From the NCBI GenBank assembly GCA_031277995.1, contig JAITLH010000246.1, positions 1-9,854 on the forward strand: 9,854 nt of DNA. Direction: 5' to 3'. The notes beneath the pieces were generated by a model, which was given only the letters and a program-made list of their open reading frames with translations, was not told the DNA's origin and did not search any database. The stretch is from Deltaproteobacteria bacterium. Its GTDB lineage: Bacteria > Desulfobacterota > Desulfarculia > Adiutricales > Adiutricaceae. The stretch's first letter is position 1, and each line of letters begins with the position of its first letter. This document shows positions 7,973-9,854 of this stretch, one piece after another. A program made the translations under genes and the position numbers.

Positions 7973-8020
7973 CAGTGGGCCAGTGGGCCAGTGGGCCGGT
8001 GGGCCAGTGGGCCGGTGGGC
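7973..8020. repeat. 8-bp tandem array, six copies
   Basis: Units are CAGTGGGC three times, CGGTGGGC, CAGTGGGC, CGGTGGGC, so only position 2 varies (A or G). Each unit junction contains GGCC or GGGCC. The array ends 22 bp before the possible start codon at 8043 and could alter spacing upstream of the radical SAM locus by slippage. Confidence 0.95.
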
Positions 8021-8027
8021 CTGTTAA

Positions 8028-8119
8028 GGTAAACGGTAACAAATGAAGTTAAAAAAATTTTTTTTAACTTCATTTGATAAATTTGCCAAGGGTAATCTCT
8101 CCGGTAAATTTATTTACCG
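8028..8119. promoter_or_regulatory. Possible operator: clustered GGTAA boxes
   Basis: GGTAA occurs at 8028-8032, 8035-8039, 8091-8095 and 8103-8107, and its inverse TTACC at 8114-8118. The last two form CGGTAAA/TTTACCG (8102-8108 with 8113-8119) around a TTTA centre, a shape typical of a dimeric regulator site. TTGCCA (8083-8088) and TAAATT (8105-8110), 16 bp apart, form a weak promoter-like pair just over the palindrome. The cluster overlaps the possible small ORF, so it may instead be codon coincidence. Confidence 0.25.
8040..8076. repeat. Perfect AT-rich 18-bp-arm palindrome
   Basis: CAAATGAAGTTAAAAAAA (8040-8057) is fully complementary to the segment 8059-8076, with a single T at the centre. 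In RNA it would form a long hairpin. It contains the ATG and first eleven codons of the small ORF at 8043. It could serve as an intrinsic terminator or attenuator, or simply block initiation at that ATG. There is no separate U-tract beyond the stem. Confidence 0.8.
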
Positions 8120-8138
8120 TATAAAATTAACGTTTTAG
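8043..8138 (+). CDS. Possible 31-aa basic peptide, upstream of radical SAM
   Basis: An ATG-started frame encodes 31 residues beginning MKLKKFFLTSFDKFAKGNLS and ending GKFIYRIKLTF, then TAG. It carries seven Lys, one Arg and one Asp, so it is strongly cationic, with six Phe and one Tyr. Its stop lies 17 bp before the radical SAM start, and the enzyme's RBS is in the gap, so the two could form one transcript. RiPP-modifying radical SAM/SPASM enzymes usually sit next to a short precursor gene, which makes this the obvious candidate substrate. Against it: there is no good SD (AAGG at 8026-8029 is 13 nt away), there is no Cys or recognisable leader motif, and the first third is encoded by a perfect palindrome in AT-rich DNA, so an accidental ORF is quite possible. 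Confidence 0.3.
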   Translation: MKLKKFFLTSFDKFAKGNLSGKFIYRIKLTF

Positions 8139-8155
8139 TATTTTTGGAGTATCTT

Positions 8156-9205
8156 ATGTCAAATTTAATTTGCAGACATTACAAAGAAAGTGATTATTTT
8201 ATATTTTTTGACCAAGAAAATGGCACGTTTATTCGTTATGGCCGAGACGACGTCGATCCCTTCCATAACGTTTCTGGCCCGGAATTATTGGATATTTCGA
8301 TAACCAATTTTTGCGAGAGAGGTTGCGAGTTTTGTTATCGCCAATCCCATAAGGGCGGTAAATTCATGGCCCTTGAGGATTACCGGCTGGTTATCGACCA
8401 AGCCAAAAAGGTCGGGGTCACCCAAGTGGCCTTGGGCGGGGGAAATCCCAATCAACACCCGGAATTTACGAATATTCTACGGGTAACCCGGGAAAGTAAC
8501 ATCGTGCCGTCTTACACGACTAACGGCCAAGGCATGACCGATGACATCTACCGGGCCACCAAGGAATTATGCGGAGCCATGGCCGTAAGTTGGTACGAAC
8601 CGTATACAGAAGCTTTGGAAGTCATCGGCCAGGCCAAGAACTTCAATATCAAGATAAACATACACTATCTTTTAAGTGATTCCACCATTTCCAAGGCCAT
8701 TGATTTACTTGAAAATCGCCAAGATATTCTTAAAGACATAAACGCCGTGGTCTTTTTGAATTATAAACCAATTCATTCGCCAAAATCTTTATGTTTATCC
8801 GATTGTGAGAAGATTAACTATTTTTTAAAACTGACGTCTAACTTAAAAACTTGTAAAGTTGGGTTTGATAGTTGCATGATCTCATATCTGACGATTATTA
8901 AGGATAATATAGTCCTGGAAACGGCGGAATTTTGCGAGGCGGGCAGATTCTCCGCTTTTGTTTCCGAAGATTTATTATTTTATCCTTGTTCCTTTTTAAA
9001 CGACGTTTCTTTAAATGGGATCAACCTTAAGACGACCACCATGACCGATGGTTGGAAAAACGGCGAAGAATTTATCAAGATACGGGAGAGATTAAAAACC
9101 CCGGGCAACCAAGCCTTCCCCATTAAGGCCTGCGAACAGTGTTCCAGCTACGCTTTTTGCCATGGGGGTTGTCAATTTTTTGACATTAACCGCTGTAGGC
9201 AATAG
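8156..9205 (+). CDS. Radical SAM/SPASM domain protein
   Basis: This is a complete 349-aa radical SAM enzyme. The SAM-binding [4Fe-4S] motif CxxxCxxC is C53, C57, C60 (NFCERGCEFCYRQ). It is followed by GGNP (95-98), a variant of the GGEP SAM-contact motif with Asn for Glu, within VALGGGNPNQHPEF. The C-terminal SPASM domain has CEAG at 260 and YPC at 278, then C326-x2-C329-x5-C335-x3-C339 and a final C347. That is the seven-Cys pattern that binds two auxiliary clusters. Such enzymes typically modify peptides (RiPP maturases such as thioether or C-C crosslinking enzymes) or activate partner enzymes (anSME type). I chose ATG 156 bases into the last 8-kb stretch (8156) because GGAG at 8146-8149 lies 6 nt upstream; an in-frame TTG at 8144 precedes that SD. 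Its only candidate partner is the 31-aa ORF upstream; no transporter or other maturase is in view. Several segments (about 8640-9010) are clearly more AT-rich than the effector gene, suggesting separate ancestry. The exact substrate is unknown. Confidence 0.9.
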   Translation: MSNLICRHYKESDYFIFFDQENGTFIRYGRDDVDPFHNVSGPELLDISITNFCERGCEFCYRQSHKGGKFMALEDYRLVIDQAKKVGVTQVALGGGNPNQHPEFTNILRVTRESNIVPSYTTNGQGMTDDIYRATKELCGAMAVSWYEPYTEALEVIGQAKNFNIKINIHYLLSDSTISKAIDLLENRQDILKDINAVVFLNYKPIHSPKSLCLSDCEKINYFLKLTSNLKTCKVGFDSCMISYLTIIKDNIVLETAEFCEAGRFSAFVSEDLLFYPCSFLNDVSLNGINLKTTTMTDGWKNGEEFIKIRERLKTPGNQAFPIKACEQCSSYAFCHGGCQFFDINRCRQ

Positions 9206-9588
9206 AAATCACAAACTTACCTCTCTATATCCATTAATAACTTATAATATTCTGTATGGATACTAAAAAAATAAGCCTTGAAAACGCGCGGTGACCGCGT
9301 TTTCAAGGCTTTATTATGTGATGCCCTTTGGTTCGCCTGGGCCGCATTCCCGTAAGCTCCTATTTTTAATGGACCCAAGATGATGGCATCGGTAGCCTCG
9401 GCGATTTTATATAACCCTCATGGTCGGTAAATGATCTTAGGTCCCATCCTCGGCTTGGCTTTAGCCAAGGGGAATTGGTTTTTTGGGGTAGTTAAAAATA
9501 TTAGGCAATAAAATACCTAACGACGCGAACCGATTGCTTTATACCGCAGATCTAGGCTAACTCCGCCCTCTGGCAGCTACGTTAAGAC
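9206..9588. other. Gene-free spacer after the radical SAM gene
   Basis: Apart from the terminator at 9273-9311 I find no gene of convincing length on either strand. The stretch includes the short hairpin CTTGGCT-TT-AGCCAAG (9454-9469), with a six-T run at 9479-9484, and a weak TTAGG/CCTAA pair (9501-9505 with 9516-9520). No tRNA-like arm (for example a GGTTCGAATCC T-loop) was found. Confidence 0.5.
9273..9311. terminator. Bidirectional 16-bp stem terminator
   Basis: The left arm AAGCCTTGAAAACGCG (9273-9288) pairs perfectly with 9296-9311 around a 7-nt loop. On the plus strand it is 67 bp after the radical SAM stop, followed by a weak TTTATTAT tract. On the minus strand it is followed by TTATTTTTTT, a better U-tract, so it should also stop transcripts coming from the Rpn-like gene at the right edge. 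Confidence 0.85.
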
Positions 9589-9854
9589 CTACTTTACCCG
9601 CATATCCTTTTTCAAAGAACGTATGGTTGCTTCGTTTAAACCCGTGGCTTTTTTGATCGTTTCAACGGGTAAGCCCATTGAGAGCAAATTGCGCGCGACT
9701 TTTTCTATGCCTTCTTCTATGCCTTCTTCTTTGACAAGCTGCCGCAACATCTCATCTCTTTGATCTACTAGGGGTATAAATTTCATGTTATAAGCCTCCT
9801 TTAGTTTTTTGCTAATTTTGGAATCATTCAGCCAAAATATCCCGCGGGAAAATT
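9589..9854 (-). CDS. Rpn/PD-(D/E)XK transposase-like protein, 3' end only
   Basis: The minus-strand frame ends at TAG (9591-9589) and is open without a stop to the right edge, giving 87 visible residues. Upstream of the internal Met at 9786 it reads IFWLNDSKISKKLKEAYN. It then continues with FIPLVDQRDEML, the Glu/Gly/Ile repeat EEGIEEGIEKVA, and the helix-turn-helix-like tail RNLLSMGLPVETIKKATGLN. Repeated EGIEKG-type units followed by a LLSMG-PVETI-KATGL ending are typical of the C-terminus of Rpn family recombination-promoting nucleases/putative transposases. These are about 300-aa proteins whose PD-(D/E)XK core lies N-terminal, here outside the window. AAAGGAGG at 9795-9802 before ATG 9786 looks like an ideal RBS, but in the longer frame it simply encodes Lys-Glu-Ala. 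A 65-aa product from that ATG remains possible. Whether the gene is intact cannot be told from this end. Confidence 0.6.
   Translation of the reverse strand, partial: FSRGIFWLNDSKISKKLKEAYNMKFIPLVDQRDEMLRQLVKEEGIEEGIEKVARNLLSMGLPVETIKKATGLNEATIRSLKKDMRVK

Larger units (their letters stand above)
7598..8042. other. Gene-free AT-rich spacer with repeats
   Basis: About 445 bp separates the start of the DUF1703 remnant (minus strand) from the small ORF and radical SAM gene (plus strand), so it should hold divergent promoters. I see a direct repeat (7755-7812), two interleaved inverted repeats (7874-7933) and an 8-bp tandem array (7973-8020). An open minus-strand frame at 7616-7804 (62 aa) is largely translated direct repeat and resembles no protein I know, so I do not call it. 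No RNA gene is evident. Confidence 0.5.

Noticed and set aside
9221..9330. Insertion sequence ends or an att site near the hairpin
   Set aside because: The symmetry is fully explained by an intrinsic terminator; no transposase, target duplication or tRNA end is visible.
9206..9588. tRNA or small RNA gene
   Set aside because: No cloverleaf arms or T-loop consensus found on either strand by eye.

Overview
This window looks like accessory DNA from a Gram-negative, probably host-associated bacterium. It is moderately GC-rich, uses the standard genetic code with Shine-Dalgarno (SD) starts, and is unusually rich in GGCC. It pairs an apparent type III secretion (T3SS) chaperone with a very large candidate effector. 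It also holds decaying members of two nuclease families that expand in symbiont genomes: AAA-ATPase-like/DUF1703 and Rpn/PD-(D/E)XK transposase-like. A gut- or protist-associated deltaproteobacterium (Desulfobacterota) would fit, but that placement is a low-confidence guess from gene content. No rRNA, tRNA or CRISPR was seen.

Region 1 (1-6432): after a GC-rich leader full of short palindromes, a 166-aa acidic CesT-like chaperone (195-695) is followed 70 bp later by one 1,876-aa ORF (766-6396). A perfect 38-bp terminator palindrome closes the pair. The large protein has a polar N-terminus, about 1,400 residues of mostly helical sequence, and about 400 C-terminal residues of amphipathic beta-strands that resemble a pore or barrel. 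The layout (small acidic chaperone, then a giant effector with a beta-rich C-terminus) resembles AvrE/DspE effectors and their AvrF/DspF chaperones. I see no sequence-level proof of homology. This pair is the most interesting content of the window.

Region 2 (6433-8042): a minus-strand DUF1703-type AAA-ATPase/nuclease gene is ruined by frameshifts, a stop, an internal deletion and a damaged Walker A. A 10-bp tandem array interrupts it. Upstream of it lies AT-rich DNA with a 31-bp-period direct repeat and an 8-bp GGCC-containing tandem array.

Region 3 (8043-9311): a possible 31-codon basic peptide gene sits 17 bp upstream of a complete radical SAM/SPASM enzyme gene (8156-9205). A strong hairpin terminator follows. 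If the small ORF is real, it is a natural candidate substrate for the enzyme, as in ribosomally made, post-translationally modified peptide (RiPP) systems.

Region 4 (9312-9854): about 280 bp without a recognisable gene, then the C-terminal end of an Rpn-type protein on the minus strand. Its frame stays open through the right edge of the window.
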